64,000 nt of DNA from UBA4744 sp963717135 (GCA_963717135.1 CAVQVN010000009.1:1302001-1366000); one strand, 5' to 3'. Shown: positions 1-10,127, counted from the stretch's first letter. A program made the numbers and translations. Notes: generated from the letters alone by a model not told the origin.

Positions 1-1483
1 AAGGCGTTTCCCCGCTAAGTGCTCCTTGGAGTTGCTCATCCGGAACAACTCCCTGAAGGTCCGCCAGGCTGAAAACCGTCCGTACCCCCGGCAATCGTTC
101 GAACTCCCTCGAGAGTTCCGCTACCGGGGCGAGACCGGCCAGGCCATCGGCCCGATCGAAGGCGTACTCACCAATGAGCGGGGTGGCCCCGCCAAACAGC
201 TCGGCGGTCTTTTCAAACCCGATCCTGACGGGGTCATCATCCTTGAAATAGATCAGCTGATCGCCGTCCACCTCGAGCTGCGGGATGAACACCGCCGAGA
301 AAGCGATGAGCCCACCGGCCAGAACTACCGCCGCCCATCGCCGGGCGGCCAGCTGTTTGACCGCCGAGGTGAGCCGAGGACCGAGTAGCGCCGTGTGGTG
401 TTTCGCTTCGACGCCCATCCTGCTGAGCAAAGCAGGCAACGAGAAGAACGAGATGATTCCCGCGAAGACAATGCCGATCGCCGTGAAGGCACCCAGTTGC
501 TCGATCGGTTGCACACCGGTGAACACCAGCGACAGAAACCCGGCCGCAGTGCTGATGGTAGTGAGAATCATCGGAACGCCGACCTGGCGAAGTGTCGAGG
601 CCACCCGGTCGACTTCATCGTTGGTGCGGTCGACTTGCTCCTGATAGTGGGTCACGAAGTGGAGACCGTCGGCGGAGCCCATCACGATCACGAAGATCGG
701 AACCAGGATGGTGACGATGTCCACTTCCCTCCCCAGGCCGAAGATGAACCCGAAGGTCCAAATCGATCCGAACAGGGCCGGAAACACCGCAAAGATTGTG
801 AGCTTGCGATCGCCGACGTTGGCGTAGAAGACGCCCAGGAGCAGCAGGACGATGACCGGCGGGATGACAATCAGGAACCAGCCGATCTTGTCGATAACGG
901 ACGAGAAGATCACCGGGTTGCCGGAGAGGGTCAGCTCCAGTCCGTCCGGCGCGCTGATGTCGGCGACGGCTCGGGCCGTCTTCAACGAATCCCCTTCCGG
1001 AACCACCAACATGAGCGTGTGGCGGCCATCTTCGCTGACCAGCAGATCGGCCAGGGGGTTCTGGCCAAGCAGGGTTGTGATCATCTGCTCGGGAACGAGA
1101 GCGATCTGGTCCGGCGTTAGGGGCGCACCGGTGAGCGGATTGACCTCGGGAACGATCGACCCGACCTGAGCCACCCCTTCGACACCGGCCAACCGGTCCC
1201 GAAGCTCAGCCACTGCCACCAGGAGATCCTTTTCGAACAAATTGCGGCCCTCTGGGGCAGAGACCAAAACGTTGATCGGGTCGCCCGTCTCGTACTTTTC
1301 CTGGAGAGCGACCCACGCCTCGCCGGTTTCATTCCCCTCGGTGATGAACTTCGACACGTCGGCGTTGAAGGACATGCGAAACAGCATGGCCAACGAGACA
1401 ACAGTGATGATCCCGGTGACGGCCAGCACTCGCTTGGAGTGCTCGACAATGAATCTGGCGACACGATCCAAGGTTTCGGCCAC
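1..1483 (-). CDS. MMPL/RND-superfamily membrane transporter (partial, 3' end beyond window)
   Basis: An uninterrupted minus-strand frame runs from about 1530 off the left edge. I translated it by hand. It starts with a short cytoplasmic segment and a first membrane helix (VLAVTGIITVVSLAMLF), followed by an extracytoplasmic domain of roughly 190 residues. A cluster of membrane helices comes next, with the RND-type stretch LVPIFVIVMGSADGLHFVTH, and then a second extracytoplasmic domain begins. This is the first half and the start of the second half of the duplicated RND fold used by MMPL-type lipid or hydrophobe exporters. GTG at 1483 is chosen because a stop lies about 50 bases upstream in frame and no ATG occurs before the first helix. 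No strong ribosome site is seen. The substrate cannot be told. It is divergent from the PLP enzyme gene at 1693. Confidence 0.85.
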   Translation of the reverse strand, partial: MAETLDRVARFIVEHSKRVLAVTGIITVVSLAMLFRMSFNADVSKFITEGNETGEAWVALQEKYETGDPINVLVSAPEGRNLFEKDLLVAVAELRDRLAGVEGVAQVGSIVPEVNPLTGAPLTPDQIALVPEQMITTLLGQNPLADLLVSEDGRHTLMLVVPEGDSLKTARAVADISAPDGLELTLSGNPVIFSSVIDKIGWFLIVIPPVIVLLLLGVFYANVGDRKLTIFAVFPALFGSIWTFGFIFGLGREVDIVTILVPIFVIVMGSADGLHFVTHYQEQVDRTNDEVDRVASTLRQVGVPMILTTISTAAGFLSLVFTGVQPIEQLGAFTAIGIVFAGIISFFSLPALLSRMGVEAKHHTALLGPRLTSAVKQLAARRWAAVVLAGGLIAFSAVFIPQLEVDGDQLIYFKDDDPVRIGFEKTAELFGGATPLIGEYAFDRADGLAGLAPVAELSREFERLPGVRTVFSLADLQGVVPDEQLQGALSGETP

Positions 1484-1692
1484 ACTAGGACGTTCGTCAG
1501 GCAGGTGATCCGCACCCGACGCCGGTCCTGGGGATTATGCGTCGGCGGAATGGAAATGGGCCACTTATGCAGGAAATCAGTCATTCGGCCTAGAAGGAAC
1601 CTCCTGCCGCCCAGATTCGGCCGGTTACTGTCCCTGTTTCCGGCGACGGACGGTGGACTCTCCATCCCGTCCGGAATGAAAAGGGGTAGGGC

Positions 1693-2914
1693 ATGTCGAG
1701 AGAGAGGTCTGCGACACGAACGGGTTCTCGATCTGATCGAAACATCGATGGGGCACGGGGTCGACGCCGGGGTTATCCGCCTCAGGGTCGACGATCAGAA
1801 CCTCGCCGGCGATTCGATCACCGTCCGGCCGTCGACTGCGTCAACTTTGGCTCCTGCTCCTATCTGGGTCTCAATGCCGACCCTCGCCTCAAACAGGGCG
1901 CGATCGACGCCGTCAACCGTTTCGGGCCCGTTTTCTCATCTTCGACGGCCTACACCTCGGTGGGTCTCTACTCCGACCTCGAGAAGGACCTCGAGTTGAT
2001 GTTCGGGGCGTCACGTGGTGCTGCCGACTACCACGACGCTCGGCCACCTGGCAGCCTTCCGGTTCTGATCTCACCGGACGACGCCGTGCTCGTGGACGTC
2101 CAGTGCTCATGCCTCGGTTCACCTGGCCACCGATGTTCTGCAGAGGACGGGGAGTTTCGGTACGGAGCTGCCCCACAACGACATGGACGCACTCGAGACA
2201 GCCGTTCAGACAAGCAGTCGAGCAGCGTTCCGGTCGTATCTGGTATCTGGCCGACGGTATCTACTCGATGTACGGCGACGTTGCACCGGTGCAGGCATGC
2301 CGACCTGATGGATCGGTATCCCGACCTCCACGTCTACTTGGACGACGCCCACGGCTTCAGCTGGCAAGGCCTACACGGTCGCGGCTTCGTTCTCAATGAG
2401 CATGCCACTCCATCCCCGGATGGTGATCGTGGTGTCGCTGGCCAAGTCCTTCGGTACCGGAGGCGCGGCCCTGCTTTTCCCGGATCCGGACATCGCCCAC
2501 CGGGTGTGGCTCACCGGAGGACCGCTCACGTTTTCCGGACCAATCCACCCGGCCGAACTCGGAGCGGGGTCGTGGTCTCCGCCGACATCCACCTCTCCGA
2601 CGAGCACGCCGACCGTCAAGCCCGCCTTCACGCCCAAATCGAAATGGTGAAAAACCTTCTGATCGCCCATCGACTACCGGTCATGTCCCACGACCCGACT
2701 CCGATCTGGTTCGTCCGGCTCGGCAGCCACGACCAGGCGATTGAGTTGACCCGCCGATTGATGAAGGACGGTTTCTACGTCAACCCCTCTTCCTTCCCAG
2801 CGGTACCTCGCGGGTACGGACGGGATCCGGTTCACGCATACGCTCCACCAGACCGACGAGCAGATCCGTGCGCTCGTCGACTCAATGGCCCAACACATCT
2901 GCCGGAGTCGTTGA
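1693..2914 (+). pseudogene. PLP-dependent alpha-oxoamine synthase (AONS/KBL/SPT-like), frameshifted
   Basis: Pieces of one fold-type I PLP enzyme appear in order in different frames. The N-terminus is HERVLDLIETSMGHG, followed by CVNFGSCSYLGLNADPRL and STAYTSVGLYSDLE near 1840-2000. Next come WYLADGIYSMYGDVAP near 2250, then YLDDAHGFSWQGLHGRG with the Asp that would contact the PLP ring, then SLAKSFGTGG near 2430 with the Schiff-base lysine. The C-terminal HTLHQTDEQIRALVDSMA ends at TGA 2914. The family joins an acyl-CoA to an amino acid in biotin, sphingolipid or aminoketone synthesis; this substrate is unknown. At least five frame changes are needed, yet each block is well conserved, which fits indel errors better than old decay. 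ATG 1693 follows an AAGGGG site; ATG 1676 is an alternative in another frame. Confidence 0.75.
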
Positions 2915-3034
2915 TGAACTCGAGATCCTTGATCGACCTCACGATCGGCAACGGGCAGAGTCCGCCCGCTCGCGGATCCTGCGACAAGCTTCAGATCGCT
3001 CGACCGGGCGACGGACTCGGAACAGCTTCTGTTC

Positions 3035-4771
3035 TTGGCGCCTAATCGTGCCGATATCAGTCATGCATGCAATCGACGGCCCCGCGTCTCACACAGATGC
3101 CCAGGGGCACCTTCCAGTGGGCCTCCGCTGGGGTGTCGCCTCTTCATCTTCGGTGTGCTCGTCGCTTTGCTGATATCTGAGCGTCCTGGCCCCTCGCCCA
3201 GGCCGACGACGGTCGGTCCGGTTGGGGTGATGATCGGCTTCGGCTCCACCGGAGTCACCTGCTTCTGCAAGGGCGCCGATTGGACCGGGCGCGAGACGCT
3301 TGCCTGGACTCTCGTCGGAGCCGGGTTCGTGGTGCCGCAGTCGGTAGTCTTCACGGTCGTGGCGGTCGAGACGTAGCTGGCCGGGTACGCTTCCGGCTTT
3401 CGGTCCGACCGATCTCTTCTTCCTCGCGTCGTATGCCCTGATCCTCACCGGCTTCGGCATCACTACCTCACTTGACCACGAGCTGGGCGGCACGTATCCG
3501 GGTCTATTTGGATTCGCTGGTCGGTGCCTTGTCGCTGGGAGCAGTCATGTGGGTGATGGTGCTGGACGATCTGCTCGCTCGAGTTTTCACAAGGCAGCGC
3601 CTGGGACCGATGGGCCGGTTCCTTGTATCCGGTCCTCGATGTTGTCGCCCTGATGGTCGTGGTTATCGTCACCGTTCGTCGCAGCAGCTATCGCTTCGAT
3701 CTCCGTCTGTTGCTCTTCGCCTTGGCGATGATCTTTCAGTCGGCGGCTGATTTGACATTCATGCATTCCGCAGTTGGGAAGACATTTCGGGATTCCGAAC
3801 CAATCTATTCCGCTCTTCGTGATGGCCACCACGCTGTACCTGGCCGGCGCCTTGCTCATTAACCGTCAACCCAAGACCACGTGCCTATGCGGACCGCCGT
3901 GGCCCCATCATCGCCATGATTGCTCCGTACACGGCCGCGGCGGCCTTGTTAGGACTGCTCGATCTCTCAGACCGAAGGGTCGATTCTCACCATCGACGCT
4001 CAGGTGGTGTTCTTCGTCAGCCTGGTCGGTGGGCGTTCTGGTTATGCATCCGACAAGCGGTAGCCATCCGCGAGAACCGCATGCTGGTCGAAAGGCAACG
4101 ATCGGATCTGGTTTCGTCGATTTCTCATGAATTGCGAACCCCCCTTACCGCCATTGTCGGGTTCCTGGATGTCATGGCTGATGACGAGGCGATCCTGGAA
4201 GAAGCCGAGCGGCGTGAACTAACCGAAGTGATCCACGAACAAGCCAGACACATGTCGCGAGATCGTTTCGGATCTGATCCTCCTCGCCCGCGGGTCGCCC
4301 GATGAGTTGACTCTCAAGGAGACTTCGGTATCCGTGGGCGATCTGGTGAAGAGGGCCGTCACGTCGGTGGAGAAGAAGACGACATCTCTCACTATCGAGG
4401 TTGAGGCTCAACTGCAGGCCATGATCGACGCCGGGCGGGTTCAACAGGTAATCGTCAACCTTCTGAGCAATGCCGTGCGGTACGGACAGGGTCGCAGCCT
4501 GATCGTTGTGCAAAGAGAGGGCTCTGATCTGGCGATCGAAGTCCACGACAACGGCCCCGGAGTCCCCAAGAAATACGAATTGGCTATCTGGGAACAATTC
4601 GAACGAGGCGCCAACCGGCTCAACGCCAATACTCCGGGATCCGGGATCGGATTGGCCGTCGTGAAGACCATCACCCAGGCTCACGGCGGAAACACCGGCT
4701 ATCGCCAGTCCGAGCGTTTGGGCGGAGCTTGTTTCCGAGTGGTGCTGCCCGACCGAGTAATCGCCGCGTAA
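3035..4771 (+). pseudogene. Membrane sensor histidine kinase, frameshifted
   Basis: The region holds hydrophobic blocks in several frames, such as FIFGVLVALLI near 3150, LDVVALMVVVIVTV near 3640, MATTLYLAGALLI near 3830 and MIAPYTAAAALLGLL near 3920. Together they suggest a multi-helix membrane sensor. They are followed by a HisKA segment, SSISHELRTPLTAIVGFLD near 4110-4165, with the phospho-acceptor His. After another frame change an intact HATPase domain runs from 4307 to 4771, with an N box NLLSNAVRYG, a G1 box DNGPGVP and a G2 box GSGIGLAVV. This is a class I sensor kinase. The N-terminus is uncertain; 3035 is a nominal left limit. At least four frame changes occur. A receiver-only regulator lies convergent at 4911-5297 and could be a partner, though nothing in the sequence proves the pairing. 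Confidence 0.75.
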
Positions 4772-4794
4772 GCAAGCCGATTCTTCGTTGCTCG

Positions 4795-4905
4795 TTACTC
4801 GAAGCTCTCCGAAGCCCTCCGCCGGCGCCCGCCGGGGGAGGTAGCCGGGCAAAACGAGGCCAGAGGGGGCCACTGGTAACTGGAAACTGGCGACTGCGAA
4901 GCTCG
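4795..4905. repeat. Intergenic palindrome plus (ACTGGNAACTGGAAAC)-type repeat patch
   Basis: The gap between the kinase and the response regulator holds no gene. It contains a GC-rich imperfect palindrome (CCCTCCGCCGG...CCGCCGGGGGAGG) followed by the low-complexity phrase ACTGGTAACTGGAAACTGG. The same vocabulary recurs in the gaps at 36391-36545, 37318-37408 and 59376-59526. Confidence 0.5.
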
Positions 4906-4910
4906 TAGCT

Positions 4911-5297
4911 CTACGCCGTCCCAATCAGATCCTTGACGGCCCTGCGGAACTTGTCCACGTCAAAAGGTTTCGTCAGATACCCGTTGGCTCCGGCCAGTCG
5001 GGCCTTTTGCTGAGTTTCAGCGTCGTCGCGGGCCGTGACGATCAACACTGGTACCTTGGCGGTTCGTTCTTCGGCGCGGAGCCGGCCGAGAACCGCCCAA
5101 CCGTCGACCTCCGGTAGGGCCAGATCGAGCACCACCAGCTCAAAGTCCTCCTTGGCGATCGCCTCGAGGGCCGCCGCCCCGTCGGTGCACATACGCGGAT
5201 CGAAACCGGCTGCCACCAGCGTGAGCTCTTCAACCGTCGACGTCGCCTGGGCGTCTTCTACGACCAGAACCTTGCGTTTGCTTGTCGTATCGAGCAT
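4911..5297 (-). CDS. Receiver-only (CheY-like) response regulator
   Basis: The protein has 128 residues and is a single receiver domain with no output domain. Visible features are the acidic pocket in LVVEDAQ, the phospho-acceptor Asp58 in VVLDLALPEVDGW, the switch Thr in VTARDD and the conserved Lys110 in YLTKPFD. Stand-alone receivers act through phosphorelays or by binding a target protein. The gene is convergent with the broken kinase at 3035-4771 and lies downstream of giant protein A on the same strand. A second receiver-only protein at 30735-31241 shares the KPaDVDrlRR tail style. Start ATG 5297 gives the normal family N-terminus. Confidence 0.9.
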   Translation of the reverse strand: MLDTTSKRKVLVVEDAQATSTVEELTLVAAGFDPRMCTDGAAALEAIAKEDFELVVLDLALPEVDGWAVLGRLRAEERTAKVPVLIVTARDDAETQQKARLAGANGYLTKPFDVDKFRRAVKDLIGTA

Positions 5298-5442
5298 GGG
5301 GGCCTTGGTGGGTTCAACAATAGGAGGGAGGCGAGTCGTTCTCTCCTAATTGTCGACCTCCGCAGGTCCGATCTTGAGGATGAATCCGGCCCAGCGTCGA
5401 GTCCGCTGGTGCGAGGCGCCCCAGAGAGCGCCCCGCATTGCG

Positions 5443-8148
5443 CTACTTCTTCTTGCCGTCGTGGATGACGATGGAACCTCCACCGAGGGCCGTGGCCTCG
5501 TCCGAGTTGTCCGGTTCGCCAGCCTTGTTGTCATACACAACGACGTTTCCGTACCAGATCTTGATCCGGAACCTATCGTTCAAATGCGAATCGTTCTCGT
5601 TCCAGTCAGCGTCAAATGCAACCAGGAGGAACTCGTACGGAGAACCGTTCGGCGCCAGTTCACCGTTGATGGTGCCTTCACCTTTGAACTGAGCCTTGGC
5701 TCCCGAGATGACCAGCCAATCGTACAAAGTCGACTTGAACTTCAAGTCCCCGGCCTTGAACTGGAATTGTGTGTTCCCCTCGGGCGTCGTCCTGCCCTTC
5801 TTGTACTTGGAGACGAACCCGAAATTGGCCTTGCCGGTAACGTCCGGATCGGTGGAATCGCCCGGTGTATACGCGCCCGGTGGCGAATCGATCCAGCCGC
5901 CACCGGTAACGAAACCGCCGGTGGGGTCGTAGACGACCACGTACTGGTACAAAGCGGATTGGATCAACCTGCCATCGTTGTGATTGACCGTGATGGTGAC
6001 CGGGTAGACACCCGGGGTCGTGTAGACATGTTCACCCGTGAAGTCCGTTCCGTCGTGGCTCGCGGTCGACGACGTTTCGTCTCCCCAATTCCAGGTTGCC
6101 GTTGTGTTCGACGTCGAAGTGCCGGAAACTTTCGCCTCCACCGATTGGTCGATCGCGCCGATCGGATCGATAACAGCGATAGCGCCAAGCAGGTCTACCA
6201 CCGCGTACTCGACGATGAGATGGCTGGTGTTGCCTGCGACGTCCTCGGCCTCGAACGAGGGGTTCACGTCACCGGGGTTAGAAGTATCGACTTCCGGACA
6301 GCTTGCTACTCCTGAACCAGCGTCGACGCACAGCGACGAGAAAGGTGCAGCCGAGCCGGTGATGAACACCGCGCCCTGTAAGCCTGAAGCGATCACCGGT
6401 GGTGTCTTGTCAATCAGGACTCCAAAGGTGACGTCGCCGACCTTCACGGTATGGGGACCGTCGTCGGTGATCACATAGACGCTGGATCCGTTGGGAATGG
6501 CCGACTTCCCGTCGATGGTCACGGCCGGGTTGCCCGTCACTGTGATGGTGACTGATGAGGTGTACCAGCCGTTGTTGCCTTGAGTGCCACTGACCTCGAC
6601 ACCGCTGCCACTAGGCGGAGGCGGCAGCTCTTCGGCTTTGTGGAACAGGCCCTTGAACGTGCTAACGGCCACGTTGCCCGAGGAGTCGATTGCCTGGATC
6701 AGGTAGTCGAGCTTGCCGCCGACCAGAGCCGACGGATCGACCGCTCCGCCGCCCGACCAGGGACTGCCTTCCACCAGATCAACACTGACCCAGGTCGATA
6801 CGCCCGCAGTGGTCGCTTGGCGGTAGAGGGCGACGACCCTGGCCACGTCAACATCGTCGCTGACATCGACGATGAACGAGGCCTGGTTGCCAACCAGCGC
6901 CGCCTGGATCTGGTTGAGTTTTGGTTTGGTGTAGTCGGCCGAGTCGGAGTAGTACACCGTGGCGTCGTAGTCGTTGAACAACCGCTCGGTACCGAAGGTG
7001 TCACCATCCGCAGGCGAGGTGAACTGTCCGGCAATGATGTTCAGTTGCTGGCGCCGCGCGACCGGGCCGACTGTCGACGGGCCGGGTGGCGCATTGAAGA
7101 GCGAAACCGACGCAAACGTGGTTGGGAAGACCATCTCGTCGCTTTCCACTTCTTGTTCATTGGCCGACAGGTCGATGATCGGACGTGCGTAGGCGATATC
7201 GACACCCGTGATGTCCGTCGTGGTGAGCGAGGTAATCATCGCTCCCCGAGCCGTCAGGGTCGGGTCGGTCGGAGTGACATCGGTTCGCACGATCGGCTGC
7301 AACGGGCGGAAATGGGTGAACTGCACGTCCCCGTCGACCGAGAAGAGCTGGCCGACTCCGGTCGAGGCCTGAGTGATCACCGGAGACGCACTCACGGTGG
7401 TGCTCTGGATTCCGGTGACCGGGTCGGTCGTGGTCGTCACCGGGGTGGGTATCGCCGGCGTACCGGTACCCAGCTTGTACATCGGCAGCCCATAGAACGT
7501 GGCTTCCTGCAGCGCCTTCTCGTCGTAGGCGCCGTACAACCCGAGATCGCCGAAGTACTGCTGCTTGGCGAAGATCATCGCCTGGCCGACGGTCATGGTC
7601 CCGTCGAGGCGTTCTGCGAACTGGGCCATGAGCCGCTCGGAGAGTGCCACCGACGTGGTGTCGCCGTACCCGTAGCCGGTGTTGGCGGCGTACAGGGCAC
7701 CCTGCGAAGCGTAGGTCTGCGCCCAGTCCTGGTCGTTGTCGTTGAACACACCGACCGCGATGTCCGCCACGCTCAAGCCGGCGTGACAGCCCATCGTGAA
7801 AAACAGACTGCGGTCCAGGCCGAACCCCGTGATGTCGCCGGTAGTGAACAAGTTGGACTCGTCGCCGGTGGTGTTGCCCAGCGCCGGGAGGGCCCGGTTG
7901 TGGTCATAGTGGGCGTTCAGCGACCCGATTTCGATCTGACCGGCCCCACCGAGGTCGAGTGCCGCGATGAGCTGGCTGCGATCCCAGGTCTCGTTGATCA
8001 GAGGCGGTGCTGCATCAAAGTTGGCGCTCAGCGCAGCCTCTACCTCTTGCGAGCCGTCGGCCAGGAAGTCGTACCCGGCCGTCAGGGCGTCGGCGGTGGC
8101 CGGGTCGAGGGCTCCGTCGTACTCGATGAACTTCTCGATGGCCAGCAC
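5443..8148 (-). CDS. Giant protein A, catalytic C25 core and C-terminal domains (fragment)
   Basis: This 901-residue frame opens inside the peptidase. The His of SLNAHYDHNR is residue 80 (7909-7911) and the Cys of FFTMGCHAGLS is residue 121 (7786-7788). Spacing and context match the His-Cys dyad of family C25 (gingipain-type, caspase-like fold). The TGYGYGDT and ALSERLMAQFA segments that follow also belong to that fold. After about residue 230 come Ig-like repeats with an IDKTPPVI motif, and a PKD-like domain (WNWGDETSS ... HVYTTPGVYPVTITV). The last 150 residues begin FVTGGGWIDSPPGAY and contain GKANFGFVSKYKKG and FRIKIWY. They resemble a C-terminal domain I associate with post-COAP-type surface proteins; that name is from memory. 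The protein ends in GKKK at TAG 5443. It joins the 9362 frame near 8150. Confidence 0.85.
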   Translation of the reverse strand: MLAIEKFIEYDGALDPATADALTAGYDFLADGSQEVEAALSANFDAAPPLINETWDRSQLIAALDLGGAGQIEIGSLNAHYDHNRALPALGNTTGDESNLFTTGDITGFGLDRSLFFTMGCHAGLSVADIAVGVFNDNDQDWAQTYASQGALYAANTGYGYGDTTSVALSERLMAQFAERLDGTMTVGQAMIFAKQQYFGDLGLYGAYDEKALQEATFYGLPMYKLGTGTPAIPTPVTTTTDPVTGIQSTTVSASPVITQASTGVGQLFSVDGDVQFTHFRPLQPIVRTDVTPTDPTLTARGAMITSLTTTDITGVDIAYARPIIDLSANEQEVESDEMVFPTTFASVSLFNAPPGPSTVGPVARRQQLNIIAGQFTSPADGDTFGTERLFNDYDATVYYSDSADYTKPKLNQIQAALVGNQASFIVDVSDDVDVARVVALYRQATTAGVSTWVSVDLVEGSPWSGGGAVDPSALVGGKLDYLIQAIDSSGNVAVSTFKGLFHKAEELPPPPSGSGVEVSGTQGNNGWYTSSVTITVTGNPAVTIDGKSAIPNGSSVYVITDDGPHTVKVGDVTFGVLIDKTPPVIASGLQGAVFITGSAAPFSSLCVDAGSGVASCPEVDTSNPGDVNPSFEAEDVAGNTSHLIVEYAVVDLLGAIAVIDPIGAIDQSVEAKVSGTSTSNTTATWNWGDETSSTASHDGTDFTGEHVYTTPGVYPVTITVNHNDGRLIQSALYQYVVVYDPTGGFVTGGGWIDSPPGAYTPGDSTDPDVTGKANFGFVSKYKKGRTTPEGNTQFQFKAGDLKFKSTLYDWLVISGAKAQFKGEGTINGELAPNGSPYEFLLVAFDADWNENDSHLNDRFRIKIWYGNVVVYDNKAGEPDNSDEATALGGGSIVIHDGKKK

Positions 8149-9362
8149 GATGTCGGGCCCGTCTCGACCAGGCGACCCAGGGCGAGATCGGGCACGTTGA
8201 GATACCGGTCGAGCCAGGGGATCGGATCGAGGTCGCCGTAGGGATCATCGGACAGATAGTGCTTGGTCACGAACGATCCGTACAGGGCGTTGTTGTCGAA
8301 GAACTCCAGGTAGGTCGACTCGTTGGCGATCGTGGTGAGGTCGGGCTTGCGGCCCATCGGGATCACCTCGTCCGAACCGACAATCGTCACATACCGGAGG
8401 GAGTCATGCGTCTGAGCAATGCCGTTGATGAGGGTCGTGATCTGACCAACGATGCCGTTGGCGGCATTGACATCGCAGGGATTGGCATCCCAGTCTGAGT
8501 AATCCACGCCGTCGACCAGAAGCACTCCGCCGACGACACCCAAAGCTCCCTGGTCGATGAGGCCGGGAGTTCCCGAAACGGTCGAGCCCTGGGTGATCAG
8601 ACGCTCGAGGATCAGGTTGGCCTCGGTCTCACCTTCGGTGGCGGCCAACCGCTCCCAGTTGACGACGAAGAGCGAGTTGAGGTCGGTGGGCAGCGCCGGG
8701 ATCGCCACGGCCGGGCCGCCGACGTCCGGCAACGCTCGTGCGGCGCAGACCGGGGTCGGGACCTCGGGAACCGTCTTGACTCGCAGCACATACGGATCAG
8801 GACTGCTCGCACCGCTGTAGCCGGATACCTGGATGGTGAAGGCCGAGTCCAGATCGGTGGCCACGGTCGAGACGCTCTCGCCGGCCGTGTCCCGGTTGGT
8901 CGAAATGGAAGCCAGCGGCGATGACAGCAGATCGATGTCGGCCAGCGTCTCGGGCTCTTCGGTGGCGTTGCCGCCGTAGTTGACCCCATCGTCCTCGAGC
9001 GGAATCGAGGAAAGCGGCGCGCTACGCGGCGTGACCGGTGATGCAGGAATGGCGCTGACCGGCCGGTACATGACCAGGTCGGTATCTTCACTCAGGCTGC
9101 TCAAGAACACGGCTACCCGGTAGCCGGGCGGAGGAGCCTGCACTTCCCAGTAGTCGACATCCGTCGCGTCGGTGATATGGCCAAGGTAGAGGATGTCGTT
9201 GAATGCCTGATCCTCTCCGGCACCGCTGCGATCTGCTGCCACCACCGTGACGATCGCGCTGTCGGCATCGGCCGTTACGGGATCCAGCGGATCGATGGTC
9301 AGATCGGCCGAGGCCGGATATGTTCCCAGACTCAAGCTGGGCACCACGTCGAACGAGAGCAC
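8082..9362 (-). CDS. Giant protein A, pre-peptidase and N-terminal half of C25 domain (fragment)
   Basis: This 426-residue frame continues upstream of the catalytic fragment. It contains a PPC-like beta-sandwich: VDYWEVQAPPPGYRVAVFLSS, then DTDLVMYRP, then FTIQVSGYSGASSPDPYVLRV. The N-terminal subdomain of a C25 peptidase follows: LFVVNWERLAATEG, GVVGGVLLVDGVDYSDWDANPC, LRYVTIVGSDEVIPMGR, HYLSDDPYGDLDPIPWL and VPDLALGRLVETG. LSDDPYG and the LGRLVE strand recur in paralogue B (LSDDPYGTDRG, LAVGRLVENP). The frame changes near 8150, after GRLVETGP, into the frame that starts AIEKFIEYDGALD. The PPC domain of such proteases is usually removed or exposed on maturation; that role is inferred from the family. 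Confidence 0.8.
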   Translation of the reverse strand: MLSFDVVPSLSLGTYPASADLTIDPLDPVTADADSAIVTVVAADRSGAGEDQAFNDILYLGHITDATDVDYWEVQAPPPGYRVAVFLSSLSEDTDLVMYRPVSAIPASPVTPRSAPLSSIPLEDDGVNYGGNATEEPETLADIDLLSSPLASISTNRDTAGESVSTVATDLDSAFTIQVSGYSGASSPDPYVLRVKTVPEVPTPVCAARALPDVGGPAVAIPALPTDLNSLFVVNWERLAATEGETEANLILERLITQGSTVSGTPGLIDQGALGVVGGVLLVDGVDYSDWDANPCDVNAANGIVGQITTLINGIAQTHDSLRYVTIVGSDEVIPMGRKPDLTTIANESTYLEFFDNNALYGSFVTKHYLSDDPYGDLDPIPWLDRYLNVPDLALGRLVETGPTSCWPSRSSSSTTEPSTRPPPTP

Positions 9363-10072
9363 ATACCCGGAACCCGGGTCACGTCGAACATCCAGGCCAG
9401 AGTGGTGGTCCCGTCCTCTTCCACGGTGGCGGCCGGATCGGCGACGGTACCCACGCTCTCGGTGGCATCCGCAAAGAGTCGGCCCGACCCGGTGACATAG
9501 AGGAAATCCTCGGGGATGACCGTCGCCGCTTCAGCAGGCACGGCCGGGCCGCTTCCGCCTACCTCGAACGAGAGTTCGTAGGTAACGAAGTGATCGGCAG
9601 AGAACTCTTGCGCGCCGATCTGGTCCAGCGGCAGCGTCTCCCACGGGAAATCCGACCGCAGCAGGAACGCCATGAGGAGCTGGCCGAGAGCCAGATTCCC
9701 GAGATCGTCGGGGTCGCCAAGGGTCCCGGCGCCATACAGGAACTCAAGCGAGAGCGCGTCCACCAGATCGCCGTAGGTAGCGGAAGCCAGGATGGCGCCA
9801 GCTATCGATGCCGCCTGACGCCAGGGTCTGCGTTGCGCAATTGACAAGTTCGCAATTGACCAACAGATCGATACTGGACAGCGGAATGGACGACAGCGGA
9901 ATGGAGGAAAACGGCGCGCCACCGATCTCCACTGTGAACAGGTCAATCGAAGAGAGTGGAATGGACGACAACGGAATGCTGGACAACGGAATCGACGACA
10001 ACGGGTTGGCCGCAAGGCTGGCGGCCTCCAAGTCCGCCGCCACATCACCCAGCGTGTCAACGCTGTCGTCAC
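9332..10072 (-). CDS. Giant protein A, linker and beta-domain fragment
   Basis: Only the part below about 9830 is genuine in this frame. It reads IAGAILASATYGDLVDALSL, a helical leucine-rich stretch (NLALGQLLMAFLL), and a beta domain HFVTYELSFEVGGSGPAVPAEA, then PEDFLYVTGSGRLFADA. Paralogue B has the same arrangement after its repeat array (TLAELAGYAGPPDYSLADLIVGL, then VDYQITLDVQGPTALVDV), so the module is shared. Function unknown; an Ig-like spacer that presents the peptidase is one possibility. Upstream the frame changes to the 10127 frame inside the repeat array near 9850, and downstream to the 9362 frame near 9355. Confidence 0.65.
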   Translation of the reverse strand: MTTALTRWVMWRRTWRPPALRPTRCRRFRCPAFRCRPFHSLRLTCSQWRSVARRFPPFRCRPFRCPVSICWSIANLSIAQRRPWRQAASIAGAILASATYGDLVDALSLEFLYGAGTLGDPDDLGNLALGQLLMAFLLRSDFPWETLPLDQIGAQEFSADHFVTYELSFEVGGSGPAVPAEAATVIPEDFLYVTGSGRLFADATESVGTVADPAATVEEDGTTTLAWMFDVTRVPGMCSRSTWCPA

Positions 10073-10127
10073 AGGTCACGACCACCCGCCTCGGCTGCAA
10101 TGAACGCGCAGAAACTCGGGTATCCAT
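9744..10127 (-). CDS. Giant protein A, last LSSIP array segment (fragment)
   Basis: The genuine part reads VVVTCDDSVDTLGDVAADLEA, then four P-L-S-S-I units, DLFTVEIGGA, three more units starting PFSSI, and DLLVNCELVNC. It continues the pattern of the upstream frame, where SLCEWLAAE...CAGLGLNEDSNDLADLLA sits between arrays. Here SFCAFIAAEAGG is followed, after one frame change near 10090, by a Cys-containing helix-like spacer of the same layout. That parallel is the best evidence that the frames belong to one protein. Confidence 0.65.
   Translation of the reverse strand: MDTRVSARSLQPRRVVVTCDDSVDTLGDVAADLEAASLAANPLSSIPLSSIPLSSIPLSSIDLFTVEIGGAPFSSIPLSSIPLSSIDLLVNCELVNCATQTLASGGIDSWRHPGFRYLRRSGGRALA

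Noticed and set aside
1117..1665. 182-codon minus-strand frame across the start of the MMPL gene
   Set aside because: Wrong frame: the neighbouring minus-strand frame encodes the membrane transporter with clear helices.
6580..8241. 553-codon plus-strand open frame
   Set aside because: It is the antisense of the C25 gene of protein A; the minus-strand frame has clear peptidase motifs, the plus-strand one has none.
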